Assembly: GCF_043195125.1 (NCBI RefSeq)
Contig: NZ_JBAFWR010000005.1
DNA from: NCEH01 sp043195125
GTDB lineage: Bacteria; Pseudomonadota; Alphaproteobacteria; Rhizobiales; Xanthobacteraceae
Direction: 5' to 3' (one strand)
Length of the DNA: 64,000 nucleotides
Shown here: positions 7,957-17,086 of the stretch, in pieces
Numbering within the stretch: the first letter of the stretch is position 1
How the letters are laid out: each line of letters begins with the position of its first letter
The notes under the pieces: model-generated
What the model was told of the DNA's origin: nothing
The model's database searches: none
Seen by the model: the letters and a program-made list of their open reading frames with translations, nothing else
Translations under genes and position numbers: made by a program

Positions 7957-9153
7957 ATGCCCTCCAAGGCGCAAAGCCGATTTCCCGAGCGCACAGGCCG
8001 CGCCCTGGACGATGCCCTTCTCGCGCGTTACGAGGCCGCCGGCTTCGTGCGCATCGACACGCCCATTCTCCAGCCGGCGGACGTGTTCCTGGACCTTTCG
8101 GGCGAATCCATCCGCCGCCAGCTCTATCTCACCACCGATATGGACGGCCAGGAACTGTGCCTGCGGCCGGATCTGACCATTCCCGTGGCGCGGCAGGTGC
8201 TCCAGTCCGGCGCGCCGCTGCCGACCTTCGTGAGCTATCTCGGCCCGGTGTTCCGCTTTCGCGGCGAAAGCAGCGGCGAGTTCCGCCATGCCGGCGTCGA
8301 ATCCTTCGGCCGCACGGATCTTGAGGCGGCGGACGCGGAGATTCTCGCCCTCGGCCTGGAAACCTGCGCCATCTACAATGTGCCGGACCCGGCGATCCGC
8401 CTCGGCGACGTCGCCCTGTTCGCGGCGTTGCTGGAAGCCCTGCCCCTGCCCCCGGCGTGGCGGCGGCGGCTGCTGAAGGATTTCGGCCAGAGCAGCCTGG
8501 ACGCCGACCTGACCCGCCTCAACGCCGAGCGCACGACCAATGGCGCGAGCCATGCCGGCGTGCTGAATGCGCTCACCGGCTCGGATCCGGAAGGTGCGCG
8601 CGCGCTGATCACCGACCTGCTCTCCATCGCCGGCATCACCACGGTGGGCGGCCGCAGCGTTTCGGAGATCGCCGAGCGGTTCCTGGAACAGGCCTCGCTC
8701 GACGCGGGCAACGGCCTGTCGTCGGAAACGGCGGTGATTCTCGGACGCTATCTCGACATCAAGGGCAATCCGGACGAGGCTTCGGCCCGCCTGCGGGCGC
8801 TGGCGAAGGATGCCGGCATCGCGCTCGACGCTGCGCTCGACGCGTTCGACCGGCGCGCCGGCTTCATCAGCGCTCACGGCATCGCCCTGGCCGACATCCA
8901 GTTCTCGGCCGCCTTCGGCCGGCCGCTCGATTATTACAGCGGCATGGTGTTCGAACTGCACGACCCGCACGGGCGCGTGGACGGCCCGCTGGTGGCGGGC
9001 GGACGCTACGACCGGTTGCTGGAGCGGCTCGGCGGCGGCGCGGTGGTTCCCGCCGTGGGCCTCGCCGCATGGGTGGAGCGTCTCGCGCAGCTGGATCATG
9101 CAGCGATGGACCAGGCCGCGACGCGCCCGGCCGATGGGGAGGCGGGACGATGA
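7957..9153 (+). CDS. hisZ: ATP phosphoribosyltransferase regulatory subunit
   Basis: A 398-residue class II aminoacyl-tRNA synthetase-like protein. HisZ lacks tRNA charging and instead activates the short form of HisG and confers histidine feedback inhibition. The motif 2 region is visible (LRPDLTIPVAR, about residues 70-80, and GPVFRFRGESSGEFRHAG at about 98-115), as is the C-terminal motif 3-like GGRYDRLL. The gene overlaps hisG by four bases (ATGA), as expected for subunits of one heteromeric complex. It is the first gene of this two-gene unit; the intergenic region to divergent xseB is about 196 bases and should hold its promoter, which I cannot pinpoint. Confidence 0.93.
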   Translation: MPSKAQSRFPERTGRALDDALLARYEAAGFVRIDTPILQPADVFLDLSGESIRRQLYLTTDMDGQELCLRPDLTIPVARQVLQSGAPLPTFVSYLGPVFRFRGESSGEFRHAGVESFGRTDLEAADAEILALGLETCAIYNVPDPAIRLGDVALFAALLEALPLPPAWRRRLLKDFGQSSLDADLTRLNAERTTNGASHAGVLNALTGSDPEGARALITDLLSIAGITTVGGRSVSEIAERFLEQASLDAGNGLSSETAVILGRYLDIKGNPDEASARLRALAKDAGIALDAALDAFDRRAGFISAHGIALADIQFSAAFGRPLDYYSGMVFELHDPHGRVDGPLVAGGRYDRLLERLGGGAVVPAVGLAAWVERLAQLDHAAMDQAATRPADGEAGR

Positions 9154-10130
9154 GCGACACCTTGATTCTCGCCGTTCCCTCCAAGGGCCGGCTGCAAGAG
9201 AACGTGCAGGCCTTCTTCGCCCGCGCCGGCATGCCGCTGCTGCAGGCGCGCGGCGCCCGCGACTATCGCGGCGCCATCGGCGGGGTTGAGAATGTGGAGG
9301 TCGCCTATCTCTCGGCGTCCGAGATCGCGGCCGCCCTCGCCGCCGGCACCGCCCATGTTGGCGTCACGGGCGAGGATCTGGTGCGCGAGAACATCTCCCA
9401 CGCCGACACCCGCGTCGCCCTGCTGGAGAAGCTCGGCTTCGGCCATGCCAATGTGGTGGTCGCGGTGCCTCAGGCCTGGATCGACGTGCGCAGCATGGAC
9501 GACCTGGACGATGTGGCGAGCCATTTTCACAGCCGCACCGGCCGGCGCATCCGCGTCGCGACCAAATATGTGAACCTCACCCGCGCCTTCTTCGCCCGGC
9601 ACGGCATCGTCGATTACCGCATCGTGGAAAGCGCGGGCGCGACCGAGGGCACGCCGGCCGCCGGCAGCGCCGAATTGATCGTCGACATCACCACCACCGG
9701 GGCCACCTTGTCCGCCAATGCGCTGAAGGTGGTGGACGACGGGGTGATGCTGCGCTCGGAGGCCAATCTGGTCGCCTCCCTCACCGCGCCCTGGAATGCC
9801 GGGACGCGCGCGGTCGCCCGCGCCATCTTCGACCGCATGGCGGCGGAAAAGCGCGCCCGCACCATGCGGGAGGTGCGCACCCGTTTCAGCAGCTGCGATG
9901 CCGACCTCGTGGCCAAGGCGGTGGAGCTGTTCCGCTGCGTCGCCCCATTCGGCGGGCCGACCTCCTCGGGCATGCTGACCCTGCACTGCCCGCCGGATAC
10001 GCTGCATGGCCTTGCCACCTTTCTGCGCGCCAAGGGCGCCAGCATGGTGACGGTCGGGGCGCTGGAATATGTGTTTGCTTCCGACAACCCGCTCTACGAG
10101 GCGCTGGAAGCGCGGCTCGCCTCAAGCTGA
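9150..10130 (+). CDS. hisG: ATP phosphoribosyltransferase catalytic subunit
   Basis: Catalyses the first committed step of histidine synthesis, joining ATP and PRPP. The 326-residue protein starts with the HisG opening LILAVPSKGRLQE and contains HVGVTGEDLV and the PRPP-binding loop region ELIVDITTTGATLSANALK, in which the residues that hold the 5'-phosphate lie. It lacks the C-terminal regulatory domain of long-form HisG, consistent with its dependence on HisZ encoded immediately upstream with a 4-base overlap. The GTG/ATG choice is settled by that overlap: the ATG at 9150 shares bases with the hisZ stop. Confidence 0.95.
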   Translation: MSDTLILAVPSKGRLQENVQAFFARAGMPLLQARGARDYRGAIGGVENVEVAYLSASEIAAALAAGTAHVGVTGEDLVRENISHADTRVALLEKLGFGHANVVVAVPQAWIDVRSMDDLDDVASHFHSRTGRRIRVATKYVNLTRAFFARHGIVDYRIVESAGATEGTPAAGSAELIVDITTTGATLSANALKVVDDGVMLRSEANLVASLTAPWNAGTRAVARAIFDRMAAEKRARTMREVRTRFSSCDADLVAKAVELFRCVAPFGGPTSSGMLTLHCPPDTLHGLATFLRAKGASMVTVGALEYVFASDNPLYEALEARLASS

Positions 10131-10235
10131 GGTCCGCGCGCTTTTGCGCAAATCCATGCTGAAACGTCGGGAAAGCCGTCTTATAAGCCTGAGCCGGGCG
10201 CACGCGCGTCCGATCCCGTTTTGGAGCTCAGCCTC

Positions 10236-11210
10236 ATGACACGTCCCGCCAAGCGTATCGCAGTGACCGGAGCCGCCGGCCAGATTTGCTACTCCCTGCT
10301 GTTCCGTCTTGCGCACGGCGACGTGTTCGGCGCCGACCAGCCGGTGGTGCTGCAGCTGCTCGACCTGCCGCAGGCCCAGGCCGCCGTCGGCGGCGTGGTG
10401 ATGGAACTGGAAGACTGCGCGTTCCCGCTGCTCGCCGGCGTCACCATCACCGACGATCCGAAGGTCGCCTTCCGCGACGTGGATGCCGCCATCCTGGTGG
10501 GCTCGCGCCCCCGCTCGAAGGGCATGGAGCGGCGCGACCTGCTGCTGGCCAATGGCGAGATCTTCAAGGTGCAGGGCCGGGCCCTGAACGAAGCGGCCAG
10601 CCGCGATGCCCGCGTGCTGGTGGTCGGAAATCCCGCCAACACCAATGCCGCCATTCTGGCCCAGAACGCGCCGGACTTCCCGCGCGAGAACATCAACGCG
10701 ATGCTCCGCCTGGATCACAACCGCGCCCTCTCCCAGCTCGCCGCCAAGGCCGGCGTCGAGGTCGCGAGCATCCAGAAGATGGCCGTGTGGGGCAACCATT
10801 CCCCCACCATGTTCGCCGACTGGCGCTTCGCCACCTCCGGCGGCAAGAGCCTGCCCGAGCTGATCAATGACGAGGCCTGGTATCGCGATACATTCATCCC
10901 CACCGTCGCCAAGCGCGGCACGGCGATCATCGAGGCGCGCGGCGCTTCCTCCGCCGCTTCCGCCGCGAACGCCGCCATCGACCACATGCACGACTGGTTC
11001 CAGGGCTCGAACGGCGACTGGGTCTCCATGGGCCTGCCGTCCGACGGCAGCTATGGCATTCCCGAAGGCGTCTATGCGGGCGTTCCCGCGATCTGCACCA
11101 ACGGCAGCTATGAGCGCGTCACCGGCCTGCCGATCGACGATTTCGCCCGCAGCATGATCGACCGCACGGTCGCCGAGCTGACCGAGGAACTGGACGCGCT
11201 CAAGTCCTGA
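10236..11210 (+). CDS. mdh: NAD-dependent malate dehydrogenase, type 2
   Basis: A 324-residue dehydrogenase interconverting malate and oxaloacetate. The sequence is the type 2 form seen in betaproteobacteria, actinobacteria and Thermus, not the lactate-dehydrogenase-like form that I expect in most Rhizobiales. Signs are MELEDCAFPLLAG, the substrate-binding arginines in GSRPRSKGMERRDLL, the catalytic pair D160 (RLDHNRAL) and H188 (VWGNHSPTMF), and SSAASAANAAIDH. The NAD-binding motif reads GAAGQIC at residues 12-18: the third position, usually Gly or Ala, is Cys. The ATG at 10236 has a GGAG site nine bases upstream; an in-frame TTG at 10221 lies over that site and was rejected. Confidence 0.93.
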   Translation: MTRPAKRIAVTGAAGQICYSLLFRLAHGDVFGADQPVVLQLLDLPQAQAAVGGVVMELEDCAFPLLAGVTITDDPKVAFRDVDAAILVGSRPRSKGMERRDLLLANGEIFKVQGRALNEAASRDARVLVVGNPANTNAAILAQNAPDFPRENINAMLRLDHNRALSQLAAKAGVEVASIQKMAVWGNHSPTMFADWRFATSGGKSLPELINDEAWYRDTFIPTVAKRGTAIIEARGASSAASAANAAIDHMHDWFQGSNGDWVSMGLPSDGSYGIPEGVYAGVPAICTNGSYERVTGLPIDDFARSMIDRTVAELTEELDALKS

Positions 11211-11231
11211 GTCGACCGAAAGCCCGAACGC

Positions 11232-11273
11232 AAAAAAAGGCGCGGCCGGCGGGGGAAACCCGCCGGCCGCGCC
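11232..11273 (-). terminator. Rho-independent terminator after the acyltransferase gene
   Basis: A perfect 15-bp GC-rich stem (11239-11253 with 11259-11273) closes a GGAAA/TTTCC five-base loop. On the minus strand it is followed at once by seven T residues (11238-11232). It lies eight bases past the stop of the minus-strand acyltransferase. On the plus strand there is no T run, so it would end mdh transcripts less efficiently. Confidence 0.85.
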
Positions 11274-11281
11274 AGCTTCAC

Positions 11282-12502
11282 TTAACGCAGGTGCGCCGAC
11301 GCCATATTGGAGATTCGCCGCGTCCGCGCCTGATGAAAGGCCTGCCGCACCGCCTCCCCACGCTCCATGCGCTTGGCCATCGCGTTGAACGCGAGCCGCG
11401 CCGGCTCCTCGATGCGCGCATAGGTCAAGGCGGAAAGCGCCAGCACCGCGGCGAGCACGCCCGCCAGCACCGCATAGCTCTGCCAGAGGCCGCCGAGGTC
11501 GTAGAGCGTCTTCGCGTGCCCCTCCACCATCACCTCCTGCTCCAGAGCGAAGCCGGTGGCGCGCGCAATGGTCCAGGCGAGGAAGGCGGCGGCCATCAGC
11601 ACCAATTGATGTGTCATGTAGATGGAATAGGACCAGCGCCCGAGCGCCGCGAACGGGCGCGCCCTCAACAGGCGGGAGACCGCCCCCTGTTCGCGGGCGA
11701 ACACCAGCACGGCCGCGGCAAACGCCAGCGGCGCGGCAAGGCTGAGCGCCCGCACGGCATCCGGGCCATGGCTCGCGCGAATCACGAAAAGCGCCACGAG
11801 GGCGACGATGCCCACTTCCCACGCCGTCGCCAGCGGCAGGCGCCGGTCGCCCCATTTCTCATGCAGGCGGTAGGCGATGACGCCGGTGAAGAAGCCCGCG
11901 ACGCACCGGAACAGGCCGAAATCCGCCGTCGAATTCATATAGGTGGGCGAGACCAGCGCCAGCAGGCCGATGCTGGCCACCACCAGCACGGCGGCCGCGA
12001 GGCTGAGGCGCCGCAGCGCCAGCACGCACACCGCGCCGAACAGGAGGTAGGTGTAGAATTCGGCGCCGATGCTCCAGCTCGGGGCGTTCCACGCCATGCC
12101 GTGCAGATCCACTGCATTGAGCAGCAGGGCATGGATGGGAATGGCGATGGCGGAATATTCGCTCGGGCCGAGGGTGAAGGTGAACCGATCCGGATGCGGC
12201 AGCACGTTCACCAGCGCGATGAACACGATGAAGAGCGCGAGCATGGCGGCATGCAGCGGCCAGAGGCGGCCAAAACGCCGCACCACGAAGGCGCGCCAGG
12301 ACGGCGCATCTCCCAGGCGGTCGCGATACGCGTGACACACCACGAAGCCGCTGAGCACAAAGAAAAAGTCCACGAACAGAAATGCGTTCGAGACAATCGG
12401 CGTTGCCATGAGCGGAGAAACAAACACGAAACAGAAGTGGAATAGAACCACCAGTAGCGCGCAGATCCCACGCCAAGCATCCAGAGCTTCGAAGCGAACC
12501 AT
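11282..12502 (-). CDS. Acyltransferase 3 (OafA/YrhL-like) membrane protein
   Basis: A 406-residue integral membrane acyltransferase with about ten hydrophobic helices, of the family that O-acetylates lipopolysaccharide, exopolysaccharide or Nod factors. The N-terminus shows the family pattern RFEALDAWRGICALLVVLFH, with the invariant Arg and the active-site His, and FLFVDFFFVLSGFVV follows. The donor and target cannot be deduced. The gene stands alone: a strong terminator follows it and a 245-base, AT-richer gap separates it from divergent pepN. The GT2 gene at 4359 could belong to the same surface-sugar pathway, but nothing in the sequence links them. Confidence 0.88.
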   Translation of the reverse strand: MVRFEALDAWRGICALLVVLFHFCFVFVSPLMATPIVSNAFLFVDFFFVLSGFVVCHAYRDRLGDAPSWRAFVVRRFGRLWPLHAAMLALFIVFIALVNVLPHPDRFTFTLGPSEYSAIAIPIHALLLNAVDLHGMAWNAPSWSIGAEFYTYLLFGAVCVLALRRLSLAAAVLVVASIGLLALVSPTYMNSTADFGLFRCVAGFFTGVIAYRLHEKWGDRRLPLATAWEVGIVALVALFVIRASHGPDAVRALSLAAPLAFAAAVLVFAREQGAVSRLLRARPFAALGRWSYSIYMTHQLVLMAAAFLAWTIARATGFALEQEVMVEGHAKTLYDLGGLWQSYAVLAGVLAAVLALSALTYARIEEPARLAFNAMAKRMERGEAVRQAFHQARTRRISNMASAHLR

Positions 12503-12747
12503 GAAATGTACCTCCGATGCTTGAAATCCGGAGGCAGGCCTAAGGTTCCCATGCGGAGAAGCCTTGGCTGAAATGCGGATACTTTGTGGTGATGGGCCGC
12601 AGAAATATTTCTACCTTTGCTGTTGCGAAAATTGGGAACCATCGCAGTTTCGCCACACCGCTCCCCGCCCCTTCCCCCCTACCGGACGACGGCCTAGTCT
12701 TCCCGCGCGCCGCAGGCGCCTTATTGTTGCTTGTCCCGGAGTGATCG

Positions 12748-15381
12748 ATGCGTGAAGCCGAGCCCCAACCCGTGCGCCTGGCCGATTACCACCCGCCCGA
12801 ATGGCTGGTGGATACCGTCGATCTCGATATTTCGCTGCATCCGACCGCGAGCCGCGTGGTCTCCCGCCTTGCCTTGCGCCGCAATCCGGCAGGCACCGCG
12901 GGGGCGCCCATCGTGCTGGATGGTGACGGGCTGACGCTGGTGCGTGTGGCGATCAACGGCACGCCGCTCGCCGGGGGCGCCTATGAGGCGACGCCCCAGG
13001 CGCTGGCGATTCCCGCCCCGCCGGCGGACCGCCTGATGCTGGAAATCGAAACGCTGGTGGATCCCACCGCGAACACCCAGCTCATGGGCCTGTTCCGCAC
13101 CAGCGCGAACTATTGCACCCAGTGCGAGCCGGAGGGCTTTCGCCGCATCACCTATTTCCCGGACCGGTCCGACGTGCTCGCCGTCTATACGACCCGCATC
13201 GAGGCCGACAAAGACGAGGCGCCGGTTCTGCTCGGCAACGGCAATCTGGAGAAGAGCGGGCCGATTGCCGGCACCAATCGCCATTATGCCGTCTGGCACG
13301 ATCCCTGGCCCAAGCCGAGCTATCTGTTCGCCTTGGTGGGCGGCAAACTCGACAAGGTGCCGAGCCATTTTGTCACCGCCTCCGGACGGCCGGTCGATCT
13401 CGGCATCTATGTGGAGCCCGGCAAGGCCGATCGCGCCGCCTATGCCATGGAGGCGCTGAAGCGCTCCATGCGCTGGGACGAGCAGGTGTTCGGCCGGGAA
13501 TACGATCTCGACGTGTTCAACATCGTCGCCGTGTCGGATTTCAACATGGGCGCCATGGAGAACAAGGGCCTCAACGTCTTCAACGACAAATACGTGCTCG
13601 CCACGCCCGAGACCGCCACCGACGCCGACTATGCCAATATCGAGGCGATCATCGCCCACGAATATTTCCACAATTGGAGCGGCAATCGCATCACCTGCCG
13701 CGACTGGTTCCAGCTGTGCCTGAAGGAAGGCCTCACCGTCTTCCGCGACCAGGAATTCTCCTCCGATCAGCGCTCGCGCCCGGTGAAGCGCGTCGCCGAC
13801 GTGCGCCTGCTAAAGGCGCAGCAATTCACCGAGGATGCCGGCCCGCTCTCCCATCCGGTGCGGCCGCAGGTGTATCGCGAGATCAACAATTTCTACACGG
13901 CGACCGTCTATGAAAAGGGCGCCGAAGTGGTGCGGATGCTGAAGACCCTGCTGGGCGAGGAGGGGTTCCGCGCCGGCATGGATCTCTATTTCACCCGGCA
14001 CGACGGGCACGCCGCCACCATCGAGGATTTCCTGAAATGCTTCGCGGACGCGACGGGCCGCGATCTCGATGCTTTCGCGCTCTGGTATTCCCAGGCCGGC
14101 ACCCCGAGGCTTGACGTGACCGGTACCTATGACGCCGCCGCCGGCACCTATCGCCTGGACGTCGCCCAATCGACCCCGCCGACGCCGGGCCAGAGCGAAA
14201 AGCAGCCGCTCGTCATTCCGCTGGCGCTCGGCCTCGTCGGCCCCAACGGCAGCGACATGCCGCTGGTTCTGGAGGACGGAACGAGCGTGGAAAACGGCGT
14301 GCTGGAAGTCACGGCCCCGCAACAGAGCTTTGTCTTCACCGGCATCGGCACGCGGCCCGTGGCCTCGCTCAATCGCGGGTTCTCGGCGCCGGTCAATCTG
14401 TCGTCCAACCTTACCAGCGACGATCTGGTGTTCCTGGCGGCCCACGACAGCGATCCGTTCAACCGCTTCGACGCCATCCAGGGGCTCGCCTTCGCCCTGC
14501 TGAAGGAGGGCGCCCGCACTGGTGTCCTACCGGACCCCAAGGCGCTGGTGGAAGCTGCCCGTCTGCTGCTGAGCGATCCGGCCCTTGATCCCGCCTTCAA
14601 GGCGCAGGCCCTGGCGCTGCCGGGGGAAGCCGAAGTGGCGCGGGAACTGGCGCGCAACGTCAATCCCGATGCCGTCTTCGCCGCCCGCAAAACGCTGCGC
14701 AAGGCCTTCGCCGAGGGCCTCAGCGACCTGTTCGCTGCGGCCTATTTGAGCCTTGCGACCTCCGGCCCCTATTCGCCCGACGCGGCCTCGGCCGGCCGCC
14801 GCGCGCTGCGCAATCTGAGCCTGGATTACCTCACCTTGCCCGGCACGCCGGAAGCGCTCGCCCGCGCCATGGCGCAGTTCGAGCGGGCGGACAACATGAC
14901 CGACCGCTTCGCCGCCCTCGCGGTGCTGTCCCAGCACGACACACCCGAGCGCACGCAAGCCCTCGACGCCTTCTTCCGCCGGTTCGAGAACGACCCACTG
15001 GTGATCGACAAATGGCTGAGCCTGCAAGCCATGATTCCCGAAGCGGGAACGCTGGAGCGGGTGAAACGTCTGTCGCTGATGCCGTTCTTCTCCATGACCA
15101 ATCCGAACCGCGTGCGCGCCCTCATCGGCGCGTTTGCCACCGGCAATGCGACCCAGTTCAACCGCGCCGACGGCGCAGGCTATGATTTCCTGGCAGAAGT
15201 CGTGCTGGGCCTCGACGGTACCAACCCGCAGGTGGCCTCGCGCATGCTGTCCGCCTTCAAGACCTGGCGGCAATTGGAAGAAGGCCGCGCCGCGCGGGCG
15301 GAAAAGGCGCTGCGACGGGTTGCCGAAACGCCCGGCCTGTCCGAAGATGTGGCCGACATTGCGATGAGATCGCTCGGGTAA
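12748..15381 (+). CDS. pepN: Aminopeptidase N (M1 metallopeptidase)
   Basis: An 877-residue zinc aminopeptidase that removes N-terminal residues from cytoplasmic peptides. The exopeptidase motif GAMEN lies near residue 270, and the zinc site HEYFHNWSGN begins at H304, with the third ligand Glu in KEGLTVFRDQE about 19 residues later. Length and the C-terminal helical repeats (DUF3458 type) match the E. coli PepN branch. The ATG at 12748 follows a GGAGTG site. It is monocistronic; the next feature is a striking inverted repeat about 20 bases after the stop. Confidence 0.96.
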   Translation: MREAEPQPVRLADYHPPEWLVDTVDLDISLHPTASRVVSRLALRRNPAGTAGAPIVLDGDGLTLVRVAINGTPLAGGAYEATPQALAIPAPPADRLMLEIETLVDPTANTQLMGLFRTSANYCTQCEPEGFRRITYFPDRSDVLAVYTTRIEADKDEAPVLLGNGNLEKSGPIAGTNRHYAVWHDPWPKPSYLFALVGGKLDKVPSHFVTASGRPVDLGIYVEPGKADRAAYAMEALKRSMRWDEQVFGREYDLDVFNIVAVSDFNMGAMENKGLNVFNDKYVLATPETATDADYANIEAIIAHEYFHNWSGNRITCRDWFQLCLKEGLTVFRDQEFSSDQRSRPVKRVADVRLLKAQQFTEDAGPLSHPVRPQVYREINNFYTATVYEKGAEVVRMLKTLLGEEGFRAGMDLYFTRHDGHAATIEDFLKCFADATGRDLDAFALWYSQAGTPRLDVTGTYDAAAGTYRLDVAQSTPPTPGQSEKQPLVIPLALGLVGPNGSDMPLVLEDGTSVENGVLEVTAPQQSFVFTGIGTRPVASLNRGFSAPVNLSSNLTSDDLVFLAAHDSDPFNRFDAIQGLAFALLKEGARTGVLPDPKALVEAARLLLSDPALDPAFKAQALALPGEAEVARELARNVNPDAVFAARKTLRKAFAEGLSDLFAAAYLSLATSGPYSPDAASAGRRALRNLSLDYLTLPGTPEALARAMAQFERADNMTDRFAALAVLSQHDTPERTQALDAFFRRFENDPLVIDKWLSLQAMIPEAGTLERVKRLSLMPFFSMTNPNRVRALIGAFATGNATQFNRADGAGYDFLAEVVLGLDGTNPQVASRMLSAFKTWRQLEEGRAARAEKALRRVAETPGLSEDVADIAMRSLG

Positions 15382-15402
15382 CGCAGAAATTATCGACAAA
15401 AA

Positions 15403-15438
15403 CGGGATAATAAGCTGCGCAATTGGCTTATTATCCCG
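15403..15438. repeat. Perfect 12-bp AT-rich inverted repeat
   Basis: The arms cgggataataag (15403-15414) and cttattatcccg (15427-15438) are exact reverse complements separated by 12 bases. It lies between pepN and a small secreted-protein gene. There is no T run on either side, so a rho-independent terminator is unlikely as such. It could be a protein-binding site for the downstream gene or a stabilising hairpin at the pepN 3' end. Confidence 0.6.
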
Positions 15439-15510
15439 CCCACCGCAGAGGACTAGGTTTCCCGCATCAACACGCCGGCCCCGCCGGCTTCCCCATGCAG
15501 GAGACTTTCC

Positions 15511-15819
15511 ATGCGCAATCTCACCCTTGCCGCTTTTGCCATCGGCGCGGCCCTTACTGTTTCCGGCGCCGCGAGCGCCGATGAATACGTCACGGCGCTG
15601 AACAAGGAAGCTTATGCGGTCGCGGCCGAATCCGCCCGCGAGGCGCCCGCCACCGACCCGTTCGCCGTTGCCCCGCTCGGCTATGCCGCGACCCCGACCG
15701 CCAGCCATCCGCTGAACGCGATCTTCCCGGCCCAGAATGCCCAGCCCACCACGATGAGCGCGGCTGATCGCGCCCAGCTGCACATCGGCAACCGGGGCAT
15801 TGGCGGCGCGGCCGAGTGA
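15511..15819 (+). CDS. Small secreted protein of unknown function
   Basis: A 102-residue protein with a signal peptide ending near ASA-DEY (about residue 24). The mature part is Ala/Pro-rich, ends in an IGNRGIGGAAE-like tail, and has no cysteines. A GGAG ribosome site precedes the ATG. I do not recognise the family. It sits between pepN and a LysR regulator on the same strand, with the 12-bp inverted repeat about 70 bases upstream, so that repeat may control it. Confidence 0.7.
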   Translation: MRNLTLAAFAIGAALTVSGAASADEYVTALNKEAYAVAAESAREAPATDPFAVAPLGYAATPTASHPLNAIFPAQNAQPTTMSAADRAQLHIGNRGIGGAAE

Positions 15820-15907
15820 TCCCCATATAGCTTCAAAGGTCCGGACCGGGCGCGGTGCGCAGCAATGCGCGCCGCGCCCATTTCCGTTCGCAAGATGGAG
15901 CAACGCC

Positions 15908-16870
15908 GTGGCGCGCTTCGATGATATTGAGGTGTTCCTGCGGGTGGTGGAGCGCGGCAGCTTCAGCGCCGCCGCAACCCAGCTGGGCCTTCCCGCAACC
16001 TCCGTCAGCCGCAAGCTGAAGACGTTGGAAGACCGGCTCGGCGTGCAATTGCTCCACCGCACCACGCGCCGTGTCTGGCCGAGCGAAGCGGGGCAGGCCT
16101 ATTACAACCAATGCGTGGACGCGATCGCGGTTCTGGACCGCGCCGAAGCGAGCGCCCGCGCTTTGACCAAGGAACCGGAAGGGCCGCTGAAGGTGCTCAT
16201 CACCTATGCGCCGGCCATCCTGATCCTGGAGCCGGAAATTGCGACCTTCCGCGCCCGCTATCCCAAGGTGCAGCTCAACCTGACCCTCGACAATCACCCA
16301 CTCGATCTGGCTGAGCATGGCTATGACGTGGCGGTGCGCCCGGGACCGGTGCGCGATTCCAGCTATCATGTGCGCTCGCTCGGCCTGCAGACGCTCAGCC
16401 TGCTCGCGAGCCCCGCCTATCTCGACCGCAAGGGGCGCCCATCCCATCCAAGCGAACTCGGCCTGCATGATCTGGTGGCGATCCGCAGCCGCCCGGGGCC
16501 GCTGCACTGGGATCTGGACGGTCCCGGCGGCCCGATAGATCTGCAGGTTCAGCCCGCGCTCGTCACCAACGACCCCATCATGGCCCTGCGGCAGACGCTG
16601 AGCGGAGCCGGCATCCTCATGATCTCGCGCTGCCTCGCCCGCCGGCGGGTGGAGGCGGGGGAGTTGGAGGTGGTTCTGCCGGACTGGCAGCGCCGCGAAC
16701 CGCTGGAGACGGTCGCCCTGTTCCCGGCCCGTGCCACCCAGGATCTGAAGGTGCGGGTGTTCGTGGACTTCATGGTTGAAGCCTATTCGCGCTGGATCCG
16801 CCCGGCTGAATCCCCGCCCGTGACGCTCGCGGCGCAGCAGAGCGCACCCCGCACTCTCAACGCAGCTTGA
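15908..16870 (+). CDS. LysR-family transcriptional regulator
   Basis: A 320-residue regulator with a winged helix-turn-helix at residues about 16-45 (GSFSAAATQLGLPATSVSRK and the recognition-helix end LEDRLGVQLLHRTTR). A periplasmic-binding-like effector domain follows. The subgroup resembles the CrgA/AaeR-type members, with VAVRPGPVRDSS in the effector domain. The start is a GTG at 15908, chosen because GGAG lies ten bases upstream and LysR proteins begin a few residues before the helix-turn-helix; codons further up are non-conserved. No obvious divergent target gene is present, since its neighbours lie on the same strand. The ligand is unknown. Confidence 0.88.
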   Translation: MARFDDIEVFLRVVERGSFSAAATQLGLPATSVSRKLKTLEDRLGVQLLHRTTRRVWPSEAGQAYYNQCVDAIAVLDRAEASARALTKEPEGPLKVLITYAPAILILEPEIATFRARYPKVQLNLTLDNHPLDLAEHGYDVAVRPGPVRDSSYHVRSLGLQTLSLLASPAYLDRKGRPSHPSELGLHDLVAIRSRPGPLHWDLDGPGGPIDLQVQPALVTNDPIMALRQTLSGAGILMISRCLARRRVEAGELEVVLPDWQRREPLETVALFPARATQDLKVRVFVDFMVEAYSRWIRPAESPPVTLAAQQSAPRTLNAA

Positions 16871-16963
16871 GCGATACCGTGGAACAACGGCCGGCGGCGA
16901 AAAGAACCCGCGAATTGCGTGAATTTTTGCGGTCTTGACTCTCGCGGACTCTAGACAACACCC

Positions 16964-16994
16964 CCCCGATTCGAGTCCAATCGACCCCGATTCG
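16964..16994 (+). promoter_or_regulatory. Direct repeat in the pleC leader
   Basis: The decamer ccccgattcg occurs at 16964-16973 and again at 16985-16994, exactly 21 bases (two helical turns) apart, about 95-120 bases ahead of the PleC start. Same-face spacing is typical of regulator-binding sites, but no known motif is recognised. Confidence 0.3.
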
Positions 16995-17086
16995 GAGAGA
17001 TGCGGCACGTCCCTCCAAGTCTTGTGAGGACGATAGGTCGAAGGGCGTGGCCGCCCTAAGACCGGACACCGGAGGAGGGGCCGGCG

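Noticed and set aside
16964..16994. tRNA fragment suggested by a gattcgagtcc T-loop-like string
   Set aside because: No acceptor, D or anticodon stem can be built around it; it is better described as part of a direct repeat.
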